Origin: Pseudomonas bharatica CSV86
GTDB taxonomy: Bacteria; Pseudomonadota; Gammaproteobacteria; Pseudomonadales; Pseudomonadaceae
DNA: 64,000 bases
Assembly (NCBI RefSeq): GCF_000319305.2
Contig: NZ_AMWJ02000001.1
Location: 2,457,001-2,521,000, forward strand
Reading direction: 5' to 3'
Under the pieces are notes generated by a model. That model saw only the letters and a list, made by a program, of their open reading frames with translations, had not been told where the DNA came from and ran no database searches. Made by a program: the position numbers and the translations under genes. Position 1 is the first letter of the stretch; each line of letters opens with the position of its first letter. This document shows, in pieces, positions 28,763-36,112 of the stretch.

Positions 28763-28769
28763 CGGTCGT

Positions 28770-29384
28770 TCAGATCATCCCGCGGCGGTTCGCCAGGTCG
28801 AGCAGCTCGGCCAGGGAACGCACCTGGAGCTTGTCCATGATGCGGGTCTTGTAGGTGCTGATGGTCTTCGAGCTCAGGATCATGGCGGCGGCGATCTCGT
28901 TGTTGGTCGCGCCCTTGGCCAGTTGCCGCATCACTTCGAATTCGCGGTTGGAGAGGCGGTCCAGGCGGTCGTCCTCGGTTTGCGAGCGTGGGCCCAGGCT
29001 CAGCGCATCCGGCAGATAGGAATAACCGCTGAGCACGGCCTTGAGCGCGCCGAGGAGGATGGACAGGTCTTCGTCCTTGCGCACGAACGCCGAGGCGCCG
29101 GCTTCGATGCAGCGTTTGGCGAACAGCCGCGGCGGCCGACCGGTGAAGACCATGATCCGCGGCGCCGGATCCAGGGCGCGCAGGCGTTCCAGTACGCTGA
29201 GGCCGTCCAGGCGGGGCAGGCCGAGGTCGAGCACGACGACGTCGGGGGCAAGTTCCTGGCTCAGGCTGACCGCACTGACCCCGTCGTGGGCTTCGCCGAT
29301 CACTTCGTAGCCTTCGCGCTCCAGCAACAGGCGGGCGGCAAAACGGATGGTGGGATGATCGTCGACGATCAGGATCTTGTGCAT
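28770..29384 (-). CDS. BvgA/EvgA-like NarL-family response regulator
   Basis: A 204-residue regulator starting [15 protein letters not shown]. The receiver domain has the aspartate in [13 protein letters not shown], the lysine in FVRKDED, and a LuxR-type helix-turn-helix with [45 protein letters not shown]. The ATG at 29384 has AGGAG twelve bases upstream. It heads an operon with the hybrid kinase. Upstream there are several TTTCCTA-type heptads, the kind of half-site used by BvgA, which suggests autoregulation. Target genes are not evident in the window. Confidence 0.88.
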   Translation of the reverse strand: MHKILIVDDHPTIRFAARLLLEREGYEVIGEAHDGVSAVSLSQELAPDVVVLDLGLPRLDGLSVLERLRALDPAPRIMVFTGRPPRLFAKRCIEAGASAFVRKDEDLSILLGALKAVLSGYSYLPDALSLGPRSQTEDDRLDRLSNREFEVMRQLAKGATNNEIAAAMILSSKTISTYKTRIMDKLQVRSLAELLDLANRRGMI

Positions 29385-29669
29385 CGTGTAGGAAACTCCT
29401 GCATCAGGAATGGTTTTTTCCCGAGTCACTCAGGAGGGAAACCGCCGGTTCAGGCGGGCCGCTCACGATACGTCGAATCAGGTTCGATGAGTACGAGGAG
29501 TATAGAAGCGTGGAAGAATTCAGCCTGCCTAGATGAAAATTCCTACAAAAAGCGCGAAGGGTCCTTCAGTAGGAAACGGCCCACGTAGGGCGAGGCATAG
29601 GATTTTGCCTGACTGTGCAGGGCAATCAGGCTGAAGGACGTGCCACATCCAGCGTAGGAAAACGCCCCG
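29385..29669. promoter_or_regulatory. Upstream region of the response regulator with repeated TTTCCTA heptads
   Basis: TAGGAAA (reverse of TTTCCTA) occurs at 29389-29395, 29570-29576 and 29655-29661. ATTCCTA is at 29539-29545 and TAGGATT at 29598-29604. Bordetella BvgA binds inverted heptads of this consensus. A GCCTGA/TCAGGC hairpin lies at about 29607-29632. No gene is seen in this 285-base stretch. Confidence 0.45.
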
Positions 29670-30239
29670 TCAATGCCCGGCCAGCCGGCTACCGGGCATC
29701 AGGCGCAGGGTGTTGCTCACTTCGGCCTGGATCTTGTAGGCCGGTGCTTCCACGGCTTCGTAGTCACGGGTGTAACGCGCGGCGAAATCATCCACGCCCC
29801 ATTGCTGGTATTGCTGCACATGCTTGAGTTCGTGGGCCCAGAGGGCAACGTTGTCGCGGGCGTCCGCGGCGTTGCGAAAGACGATCACGTCCACCAGGGT
29901 GACGGCGGCGACATCCGGGTTCTGCAGAAAGGCGCTGGCGGCGTCCAGTTGTTCGGGATTGCCGACCTGATAGCGCACCGCGTCGAGCACCTGGAAGTCA
30001 TACCAGGGTTCGAGTTGCGCGCGGATGTCCAGCGGAATGGGTTCGACCCCGGCCGCCACCGCCGTCTCGCGCGACAACCTGAGCCAGTTGGCCAGGCCCG
30101 AGGAGGCCATGCGCGCGACATTATCGAACAGGCTGAACAGGTCGTCGGTCGTGCCCTGCGGGGCCGTGGCGGCGGGGGCCGGGGCGACTGCGCCGAGGGC
30201 AAGACACAACAGCAGTGGACGGTGCAGCGGAAACTTCAA
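29670..30239 (-). CDS. Exported DUF4157-like protein with metalloprotease motif
   Basis: A 189-residue protein with an N-terminal signal peptide (LHRPLLLCLALGAVAPAPAAT) and the zinc-protease-like motif LWAHELKHVQQYQQWG near residue 142, as in DUF4157/eCIS-core proteins. The start is taken as TTG at 30239 because AGGAG lies seven bases upstream and the signal peptide follows immediately; longer frames lack both. It is likely periplasmic or secreted. No toxin or contractile injection genes are near, so this is probably the free-standing housekeeping form. Function is not known. Confidence 0.72.
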   Translation of the reverse strand: MKFPLHRPLLLCLALGAVAPAPAATAPQGTTDDLFSLFDNVARMASSGLANWLRLSRETAVAAGVEPIPLDIRAQLEPWYDFQVLDAVRYQVGNPEQLDAASAFLQNPDVAAVTLVDVIVFRNAADARDNVALWAHELKHVQQYQQWGVDDFAARYTRDYEAVEAPAYKIQAEVSNTLRLMPGSRLAGH

Positions 30240-30384
30240 GACAGGACTCCTGCCGTTACGCTCGGGGTGAGCAGTTTGACCGGGATTCGCCACGTTGGTT
30301 GAGCCGTGCGGAAAAAATCCTCGAGGGCTTGAGGGCGCGCGGCGAGGCAGGCATCCTGCGCCCTTCGACCTGCCAGGAGCCATC

Positions 30385-31013
30385 ATGGACGCCTCGACCC
30401 TTCTGCTTTACGTCATCGCCGCCAGCGCGGTGATGATCACGCCCGGCCCGGCCATGCTCCTGGCCTTGAACAACGGCGCCAGCCATGGCATGCGCGTGGC
30501 CGGCTTCGGCATGGCCGGGGCGATGCTCTCCGACCTGATCCTGATCGCCGCCGTGGGGTGTGGCCTTGGCGCCTTGTTGCAGGCGTCGGAACAGTTGTTC
30601 AGCCTGGTCAAGTGGGTAGGCGCGGCGTACCTGCTGTACCTGGCGGTGGTGCTCTGGCGGGCGCCGGTGCGGGCGCTCGGGGTCAGTGGCGGGGCGGCGG
30701 CGGTCAGTGGCCGGTCGACCTTCGTCCGTGCGCTGATCGTCGGCCTGTCCAATCCCAAGGGCCTGCTGTTCTTTTCCGCGTTCCTGCCGCAATTCATCCG
30801 TCCGGAGCAGCCGGTGCTGCAGCAGTACCTGGTCCTGGCGGTGATCACCGCATCCCTCGATTGCCTGATGATGGTGGTCTACGCCCTGGGCGGCCGGCAT
30901 GCGGTACGGGCTTTCTCGGCGCGGGTCATGCAATGGATCAACCGGGGTGTGCCGGGATGCTGGCGGTGCTGGCCGTGGGTTTGAGCCTGTACCGGCGCAA
31001 CGATCTGCATTAA
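30385..31013 (+). pseudogene. LysE/RhtB-family amino acid exporter, single frameshift
   Basis: The restored product is 209 residues with six hydrophobic segments and the family signature ITPGPAMLLALNNGASHG near the N-terminus, plus GLSNPKGLLFFSAFLPQFI. The frame breaks at the GGGG run 30944-30947: the current frame reads WINRGVPGCWRCWPWV and stops at 30984. One extra G yields WINRGCAGMLAVLAVGLSLYRRND and a stop at 31013, the normal length. The ATG at 30385 has AGGAG upstream. The exporter substrate is not apparent. It is convergent with the TetR gene, with two bases between the ends. Confidence 0.8.
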
Positions 31014-31015
31014 AT

Positions 31016-31573
31016 CTATTCCATCGCCGCCTGCAGGAAGTCCCGGCTGGCCGTCAACACGGCCCGCTGGGTCTGTTCCCCCGCCAGCATCCGCGCTATC
31101 ACCAGCGCTCCTACGCATTGACTGAGCATGGCCCAGGCCAGCGCTTCGTCGTTCAAGGTCACGGCCCAGGCCTGGTGCAGTGTGACCAGCCAGTGTTCCG
31201 CCTCTTCACGCACCGCGCTATCGGCGCGGGCGATCTCTGCGCCCAGGGTCGGGATCGGGCAGCCGCTTTGCGGATTGTGCACATGGGCCATGCTCAGGTA
31301 TTGGTCGAGGCAGCGCTTGAGCAGGTCCGGCGTCAACTCGCCGCCTTGTGCACGCAGGTTGATCCTGCTGCCGGATAGCTCCTGGCGCACGATTTCGCTG
31401 AACAGGTCGTCCTTCGAAGGAAAGTGGTTGTAGAACGCTCCACCGGTCAGGCCGATGGCCTTCATCAGCCCGGCCACGCCAGTAGTGGCGAAGCCGCCTT
31501 GCTTGGCGATGGCGCCGCTGCTCTGCACCAGCTTCTGCCGGGTCTGTTCCTTGTGTTCGGTGGAATAGCGCAC
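31016..31573 (-). CDS. TetR-family regulator
   Basis: A 185-residue TetR regulator with the N-terminal helix-turn-helix FATTGVAGLMKAIGLTGGAFYNHFPSKDDLF (about residues 28-58) and a TetR_C-type ligand domain. The start is GTG at 31573, eight bases after GAGGA. It is divergent from the SDR gene; a perfect 15-base palindrome lies between them. Regulators of this type usually repress themselves and the neighbouring reductase and respond to electrophiles or aromatic compounds. The ligand is unknown. Confidence 0.87.
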   Translation of the reverse strand: MRYSTEHKEQTRQKLVQSSGAIAKQGGFATTGVAGLMKAIGLTGGAFYNHFPSKDDLFSEIVRQELSGSRINLRAQGGELTPDLLKRCLDQYLSMAHVHNPQSGCPIPTLGAEIARADSAVREEAEHWLVTLHQAWAVTLNDEALAWAMLSQCVGALVIARMLAGEQTQRAVLTASRDFLQAAME

Positions 31574-31626
31574 CTGGGCATCCTCGAATTGGTGGCTTGA
31601 CGAAAGTCCGGATCATAGCATAGCGT

Positions 31627-31641
31627 TCGTTTACTAAACGA
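31627..31641. promoter_or_regulatory. TetR operator candidate
   Basis: TCGTTTACTAAACGA is a perfect palindrome around a central C, midway between the GTG of the TetR gene and the ATG of the SDR gene. It has the size and symmetry of TetR-family operators. Confidence 0.7.
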
Positions 31642-31665
31642 TCATTCATCAATGAGGCAAAGCTC

Positions 31666-32397
31666 ATGAAGGACAACAACAAGGTCGTACTGGTGATCGG
31701 TGCCGGCGACGCCACCGGTGGCGCGATTGCCAGGCGCTTTGCCCGGGAAGGCTATATCGCCTGTGTGACTCGGCGCAGCGCTGACAAGCTGCAACCCTTG
31801 CTGGACGAAATCCGTGCCGAGGGTGGCCAGGCCCACGGGTTCGGCTCCGATGCCCGCAAGGAAGAAGAGGTGGCCGCGCTGGTCGAGCAGATCGAAAGCA
31901 GCATCGGCCCGATCGAGGCTTTCGTCTTCAACATCGGCGCCAACGTGCCTTGCAGCATTCTTGAAGAGACGCCGCGCAAGTACTTCAAGATCTGGGAAAT
32001 GGCCTGCTTCGCCGGCTTCCTCACGGCCCAGGCGGTGGCGCGCCGCATGGTGGTGCGCGAGCGTGGCACCATCCTGTTCACCGGTGCCACGGCGGGATTG
32101 CGCGGCGCTGCCGGCTTCGCCGCTTTCGCCGGAGCCAAGCACGGCATTCGCGCCCTGGCCCAGAGCATGGCGCGGGAACTGGGGCCGCGGAACATCCATG
32201 TCGCTCATGTGGTGGTAGACGGTGCCATCGACACTGCCTTCATCCGCGACAGCTTCCCCGAGCGCTACGCGCTGAAGGACCAGGACGGCATCCTGGACCC
32301 CGGGCATATCGCCGACAACTACTGGCACCTGCATGCCCAGCCACGGGATGCCTGGACCTTCGAACTCGACCTGCGTCCGTGGATGGAACGCTGGTAA
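31666..32397 (+). CDS. SDR-family protein with altered catalytic motif
   Basis: A 243-residue short-chain dehydrogenase fold. The cofactor site reads VVLVIGAGDATGGAIARRF, and the Asn-containing loop is FNIGANVP. The usual catalytic YxxxK is FAGAK here (residues about 158-162: GFAAFAGAKHG), so the tyrosine is replaced by phenylalanine. The preceding serine strand reads LFTGATAGLRG, also without the normal serine pair. It may therefore be a non-classical or inactive reductase. It is divergent from the TetR gene and 27 bases before the isomerase gene, so SDR and isomerase form a likely TetR-controlled operon. Confidence 0.82.
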   Translation: MKDNNKVVLVIGAGDATGGAIARRFAREGYIACVTRRSADKLQPLLDEIRAEGGQAHGFGSDARKEEEVAALVEQIESSIGPIEAFVFNIGANVPCSILEETPRKYFKIWEMACFAGFLTAQAVARRMVVRERGTILFTGATAGLRGAAGFAAFAGAKHGIRALAQSMARELGPRNIHVAHVVVDGAIDTAFIRDSFPERYALKDQDGILDPGHIADNYWHLHAQPRDAWTFELDLRPWMERW

Positions 32398-32424
32398 TCG
32401 CCACCTTTGACAAGGATCCGAAGC

Positions 32425-33018
32425 ATGAACAAGACCGTCGAATTCTTTTTCGATCTGGGCAGCCCGGCCAGTTACCTGGCCTGGACCCAACTGCCAGGGA
32501 TCTGCGCCGAGCACGGGGCGCAACTGGTGTTGCGGCCGATGTTGCTGGGTGGCGTGTTCCAGGCCACCGGCAACAGTTCGCCGGCGACGATCCCGGCCAA
32601 GGGGCGTTATTTTTTCAAGGACCTGCATCGGTATGCCCGGCGCTACGGTGTGCCGTTGAAGTTCAACGAGCACTTCCCGATCAACACCCTGGGCCTGATG
32701 CGTGCGGCGGTTGGCATACAGTTGCGTCAGCCGCAGCGTTTCGAGCAATGGCTGGCCGCGATGTATCGGGCAATGTGGGCCGACGGGCGCAACCTTGGGG
32801 ATCCGGCCGTGATCACGCAGGTGCTGGAAGAAGCGGGTTTCGAGTCGTCCGGGTTCGAGGCGCTGACAAGCGATCCCGAGGTCAAGGCGGCGTTGAAGGC
32901 CGTTACTGAAGAGGCCGTGGGTCGCGGGGTGTTCGGCGCGCCGAGCTGCTTTGTAGGGGAGGAGCTGTTCTTTGGCCAGGATCGGCTGGAGTTCGTGGTG
33001 GAGGCGTTGAAAGCGTAA
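32425..33018 (+). CDS. 2-hydroxychromene-2-carboxylate isomerase-like DsbA-family protein
   Basis: A 197-residue thioredoxin-fold protein of the HCCA isomerase/kappa-GST group. The N-terminus VEFFFDLGSPASYLAW carries the catalytic serine in place of the DsbA cysteine. GVFGAPSCFVGEELFFGQDRLEFV matches the conserved C-terminal part. Relatives isomerise naphthalene degradation intermediates or conjugate glutathione. No aromatic degradation genes lie alongside, so the substrate is open. The ATG at 32425 is preceded by AAGGAT. Likely cotranscribed with the SDR gene. Confidence 0.83.
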   Translation: MNKTVEFFFDLGSPASYLAWTQLPGICAEHGAQLVLRPMLLGGVFQATGNSSPATIPAKGRYFFKDLHRYARRYGVPLKFNEHFPINTLGLMRAAVGIQLRQPQRFEQWLAAMYRAMWADGRNLGDPAVITQVLEEAGFESSGFEALTSDPEVKAALKAVTEEAVGRGVFGAPSCFVGEELFFGQDRLEFVVEALKA

Positions 33019-33029
33019 GTTTTCCGCGC

Positions 33030-33064
33030 GCTTGCCAGCGATGGCGTGGGTATCGCTGGCAAGC
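33030..33064. terminator. REP-derived hairpin between convergent genes
   Basis: GCTTGCCAGCGAT (33030-33042) and ATCGCTGGCAAGC (33052-33064) form a 13-bp stem with a nine-base loop. The core equals half a REP unit. It lies between the convergent isomerase and DAHP synthase genes and can stop read-through from either side, though T-tracts are weak. Confidence 0.55.
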
Positions 33065-33078
33065 CAATCTTCAGGAAC

Positions 33079-34143
33079 CTACGACAAACGGGCAGCCGCC
33101 TCGCGCAACATTGCCTCGGTGGCGTCCCAACCCAGGCAGCCATCGGTAATCGACACGCCGTACTTCAGCGGCGCCTTGCCCAGTGCCTGGCAGCCCTCGA
33201 ACAGATGGCTTTCGATCATCACCCCGACCAGCGAGCGATCACCCGCGACACGCTGGTCGATCACATCGCGCAGCACCGCCGGTTGCCTGAGGGGATCCTT
33301 GCCGCTGTTGGCATGGCTGCAATCGACCATGATCCGGGCTTCGACTCCGGCCTTGGCCAGCCCCTGGCGCGCCATGGCGACACTCGCAGCATCATGGTTG
33401 GGCCCCTTGTGCCCGCCGCGCAGGACCAGGTGGGTATCCGGGTTGCCTAGGGTTTCGACGATGGCCGGGTGGCCCTGGGCGTCCAGGCCGAAATGACGGT
33501 GCGGGTGGGCCGCGCTGCGGATGGCGTCGCAGGCGATGCCGACACCGCCGTCGGTGCCGTTCTTGAAGCCCACCGGCAGGCCAAGGCCGCTGACCATCTC
33601 GCGGTGGATCTGCGATTCGGTGGTGCGGGCGCCGATCGCGGCCCAGCTCAGCACATCGTCGAAGTAGCCGGCGGCCATCGGTTGCAACAGTTCGGTGGCC
33701 ACTGGCAGCCCGCGCTCGAGCATGCCCAGCATCAATTCGCGGGACAGGCGCAGGCCGCCGTGCATATCGTCGCTGCCGTCCAGCTGCGGGTCGTAGGCCA
33801 GGCCTTTCCAGCCCACGGTGGTGCGGGGTTTTTCCACGTAGGCACGCATCACCAGGAGCAGTTTGTCATCCAGCTGGCGGGCCAGCGCAGCCAGGCGGTC
33901 GGCGTATTCGAGGGCGGAGCGGGGATCGTGCAGGGAACAGGGGCCGAGCACCACGAGCAGGCGCGGGTCATGGCCGTCGAGTATCTGTTTGACTGCGTGG
34001 CGGTGCTGCTGGACCTGGGCCGCAAGGGCGGCGGACAGCGGCAGCTGTTGCTTGAGTTGCACGGGGCTGGGCAGACGCAGGCTCACGGAGGTGTTGGCTG
34101 CGGCGGGGGTGTTCAGTGGCAGTGCCTGGGTAGTCGCTTGCAT
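33079..34143 (-). CDS. 3-deoxy-7-phosphoheptulonate (DAHP) synthase, class I
   Basis: A 354-residue class I AroFGH-type enzyme condensing phosphoenolpyruvate and erythrose 4-phosphate, the first step of the shikimate pathway. Motifs: LLVVLGPCSLHDPRSALEYADRL, VMRAYVEKPRTTVGWKGL, GARTTESQIHREMVSGLGLPVGFKNGTDG, LRGGHKGPNHD, IMVDCSHANSGKD. The ATG at 34143 follows AGGGAA. Longer in-frame starts run into leader sequence. Two aromatic-rich leader peptides and an intrinsic terminator lie upstream, so expression probably follows aromatic aminoacyl-tRNA levels. Which amino acid inhibits the enzyme cannot be told from sequence by eye. Confidence 0.94.
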   Translation of the reverse strand: MQATTQALPLNTPAAANTSVSLRLPSPVQLKQQLPLSAALAAQVQQHRHAVKQILDGHDPRLLVVLGPCSLHDPRSALEYADRLAALARQLDDKLLLVMRAYVEKPRTTVGWKGLAYDPQLDGSDDMHGGLRLSRELMLGMLERGLPVATELLQPMAAGYFDDVLSWAAIGARTTESQIHREMVSGLGLPVGFKNGTDGGVGIACDAIRSAAHPHRHFGLDAQGHPAIVETLGNPDTHLVLRGGHKGPNHDAASVAMARQGLAKAGVEARIMVDCSHANSGKDPLRQPAVLRDVIDQRVAGDRSLVGVMIESHLFEGCQALGKAPLKYGVSITDGCLGWDATEAMLREAAARLS

Positions 34144-34192
34144 GTTCGGTATTCCCTGGGCGGAAGGCGGGTTCGGTCCCGCGCCTTCGGCC

Positions 34193-34333
34193 CTATCGTT
34201 GTGTTCGACAGATACGTGTATGTGTGTTGATGCCACCCGAAACGGACCGGTCGGAGGCGGCTGGCTGGCCCGAACGGCAGTGGCTAAATCGCCAGGCAGA
34301 GCTTTGGTAGCGGTAGCAGGTGGTGTAGTTCAT
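34193..34333 (-). CDS. Second aromatic-rich leader peptide before DAHP synthase
   Basis: A 46-codon ORF with a GAGGA ribosome site upstream, starting MNYTTCYRYQSSAWRFSH. Three Tyr, one Trp and one Phe codon fall in the first 16 positions. It begins 38 bases downstream of the terminator stem of the first leader and ends 50 bases before the DAHP synthase ATG. Its first codons (CACATGAAC.AC.CCACC) and its W-F-S-H segment match those of the first leader, so the two look like a tandem duplication. A strong hairpin follows at 34163-34188. Confidence 0.65.
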   Translation of the reverse strand: MNYTTCYRYQSSAWRFSHCRSGQPAASDRSVSGGINTHTRICRTQR

Positions 34334-34370
34334 GTGTCGATTCCTCAGTGGTGTCTGGTGTTGACGGGCC

Positions 34371-34410
34371 GAAAAACAAAACCCCCGGAGGGCTGGGCCG
34401 TCCGGGGGTT
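34371..34410 (-). terminator. Intrinsic terminator (attenuator) after the first aromatic leader
   Basis: On the minus strand ACCCCCGGA (34409-34401) pairs with TCCGGGGGT (34389-34381), followed by TTTGTTTTT. It lies between leader peptide 1 and leader peptide 2. A competing upstream pairing GGGCCG (34435-34430) with CGGCCC in the loop (34400-34395) is also possible. Confidence 0.85.
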
Positions 34411-34459
34411 CGAGAGTTCTCGTGTTCGGCGGCCCTGTTCGTGGGCGCCGGTGTGGGTA

Positions 34460-34594
34460 TCAGCGGCGCCTGTGGCTAAACCAATACCCGAAATAAAACG
34501 CGGTTGGAGCAATGGAGCCACAGGCAGCCACGGACGCAACGGAACGCGCTGGGCGACCGGTGTGTTGTGCGTGGATGTGGGTGGCGTGGTTCAT
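34460..34594 (-). CDS. First aromatic-rich leader peptide before DAHP synthase
   Basis: A 44-codon ORF with GGAG six bases before its ATG. Near its end it reads FYFGYWF: seven codons, six of them Phe, Tyr or Trp (34498-34478). Segment CCTGTGGCT (34524-34516) can pair perfectly with AGCCACAGG (34477-34469), which starts right after the aromatic run. That region can instead pair with CGGCGCC (34450-34444). An intrinsic terminator follows. This is a textbook attenuation layout responding to aromatic amino acids. Confidence 0.8.
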   Translation of the reverse strand: MNHATHIHAQHTGRPARSVASVAACGSIAPTAFYFGYWFSHRRR

Positions 34595-34643
34595 GTGCTG
34601 CTCCAGTTGAATGCGACCGAGCTTACTTCAGCGCAACCGCGTG

Positions 34644-34678
34644 TATCAATGATTAATTCCGATCGTAACGATTAATTC
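34644..34678 (-). promoter_or_regulatory. Direct repeats and -35-like element before the aromatic leader
   Basis: GAATTAATC occurs twice on the minus strand at 34678-34670 and 34659-34651, a 19-base period, followed by TTGATA at 34649-34644 as a possible -35 element. The region abuts the stop codon of the upstream response regulator gene. No terminator separates the two, so read-through is possible. The binding factor is unknown. Confidence 0.4.
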
Positions 34679-34680
34679 GT

Positions 34681-35346
34681 TCAGCGACGCAGGTAAGCCG
34701 TGAAGTCGATATCCCCCGCGCTGAGGATCGCTTGCACCCGGTTGTGTACGTTGAGCTTGCGCAGGATCGCGGAAACGTGGGCCTTGACCGTGGTTTCGGC
34801 GATATCCAGGTTGTAGGCGATCTGCTTGTTCGATTCGCCCTTGGTCATGCGTTCCAGCACCAGCAGTTGCTTGCGGGTCAGGGCCTGGAGCAGTTCCGGA
34901 GCGAAACCCTGGGATTCGCTCTGGCTGCGGCGGCTGCCGCTTTTCTGGGTGCGAATGATGTCCGGCGGCAGGTACACGTTGCCGTTGAGGATCTGCTCGA
35001 TGGCCTCGGTCATCTGCGAACGTGGCGAGGACTTGGTGATAAAGCCCACTGCGCCATAGGTGATGGCCTGCAGGACGATCTGCTTGTCCTGTTCGGCAGA
35101 GACGATCACCACCGGAATGGTCGGCGCCTCGTTGCGCAGGTTGATCAGCCCGCCCAGACCGTGCATGCCGGGCATGTTCAGGTCGAGCAGGATGAGGTCG
35201 AGATCGTCGTGCTCGCCGGTTAGCGCCAGGGCGCTGTCCAGGTCGGCGGTTTCCATTACCTCGCTGCCGGGGAAGCCATCGCTGATGACGTTATGAATGG
35301 CCTCGCGAAACAGCGGATGGTCGTCGGCGATCAGAATCTTGTACAT
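34681..35346 (-). CDS. agmR: AgmR/ErbR-type LuxR response regulator
   Basis: A 221-residue NarL-family regulator. The receiver domain begins [25 protein letters not shown], with aspartate in [13 protein letters not shown] and lysine in GFITKSSP. The LuxR helix-turn-helix is [40 protein letters not shown]. The sequence fits the glycerol/ethanol oxidation activator AgmR (ErbR, PedR1) of other pseudomonads, which controls quinoprotein alcohol dehydrogenase genes. It precedes the exa-type block described here. No partner kinase gene is adjacent. Assignment to AgmR rests on remembered similarity and context. Confidence 0.82.
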   Translation of the reverse strand: MYKILIADDHPLFREAIHNVISDGFPGSEVMETADLDSALALTGEHDDLDLILLDLNMPGMHGLGGLINLRNEAPTIPVVIVSAEQDKQIVLQAITYGAVGFITKSSPRSQMTEAIEQILNGNVYLPPDIIRTQKSGSRRSQSESQGFAPELLQALTRKQLLVLERMTKGESNKQIAYNLDIAETTVKAHVSAILRKLNVHNRVQAILSAGDIDFTAYLRR

Positions 35347-35394
35347 GGCGTTTGCACCTTATTGTTTTGGTTTCGACCGCAAGGAAAACGTGAT

Positions 35395-35943
35395 TCAGGG
35401 AAACGCTTCGGGCGTGGCGCTGACCACGGGCAGGCCGGCGTTTTCCCAGGCATCGAGGCCATCACGGTACCAGTACAACCGCGAGTAGCCCAGCGCGGCG
35501 GCGCGCTTGACCGCATTCCAGCTCAGCCAGCAGTCCGAGCGGCAGTAGAAGACGATGGCGCGCTGGCGATCACCATTGCTCAAGCGCTCGAGGTGGCGGC
35601 TGAAGTACCGGCTCCATTGGGCATCCAGCTCGCCGTCGCCGGTATTGGCCAGCCAGTGGCTGCCGGGCAGGTTGGCATGGGCTTCGCTGGCGATGAATTG
35701 GCCGTTGAGGAACGGGCGCTTGTACACGTCGATCAGCAGGGCTGGCGGTTGTTGCTCCAGCAGTGTCTGGACCCGGGCGGTGTCGACGGTGATGGCGGAT
35801 TCGGCGGTGGCGGGCGTCGGGCTGCGATAAAGACCGCTGCGGTAGCCGTCGGCGGAGAACAGCGCGCCATCGGCCAGGGCAGTGCTGGCGAAAAGGCAGG
35901 ACAAGGCCAGGCAGGACAGGGCGGACAGGACACGGGGCGGCAT
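35395..35943 (-). CDS. PQQ-dependent catabolism-associated CXXCW-motif rhodanese-like protein
   Basis: A 182-residue exported protein with a signal peptide (MPPRVLSALSCLALSCLFASTALA) and a rhodanese-like fold. The active-site region reads IVFYCRSDCWLSWNAVKRAAALGY, matching the family named for its cysteine-cysteine-tryptophan motif that accompanies PQQ alcohol dehydrogenases. The ATG at 35943 is chosen by the signal peptide. It probably works in the periplasm, in maturation or redox handling for the quinoprotein system. It is divergent from the second response regulator gene. Biochemical function is not established. Confidence 0.85.
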   Translation of the reverse strand: MPPRVLSALSCLALSCLFASTALADGALFSADGYRSGLYRSPTPATAESAITVDTARVQTLLEQQPPALLIDVYKRPFLNGQFIASEAHANLPGSHWLANTGDGELDAQWSRYFSRHLERLSNGDRQRAIVFYCRSDCWLSWNAVKRAAALGYSRLYWYRDGLDAWENAGLPVVSATPEAFP

Positions 35944-36033
35944 GGTCGTCAGTCTCGTTTTTGTTATGCCGGTATTACAGGTCAGTGCCGAGGCTTTGTG
36001 AATGCGACCATCGACAGCAAAAGCGCTACCAAA

Positions 36034-36041
36034 GTAGTAGG
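36034..36041. promoter_or_regulatory. CCTACTAC motif in the CXXCW/regulator divergent promoter
   Basis: GTAGTAGG (reverse of CCTACTAC) lies inside CTACCAAAGTAGTAGG. The same octamer occurs at 39689-39696 in the exaA/exaB divergent region. A shared site for one of the two response regulators is possible. Confidence 0.35.
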
Positions 36042-36112
36042 CGAAGGGCTTGGGCAGGGCTCTAGCATGGGACCGTGGCGATAACATAGCGATAACAACA
36101 GAGAACACGCCG

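Noticed and set aside
34345..34539. 64-codon minus-strand ORF overlapping the aromatic leader
   Set aside because: Out of frame with the leader peptide and without a ribosome site; it runs through the terminator stem. The FYFGYWF frame explains the region better.
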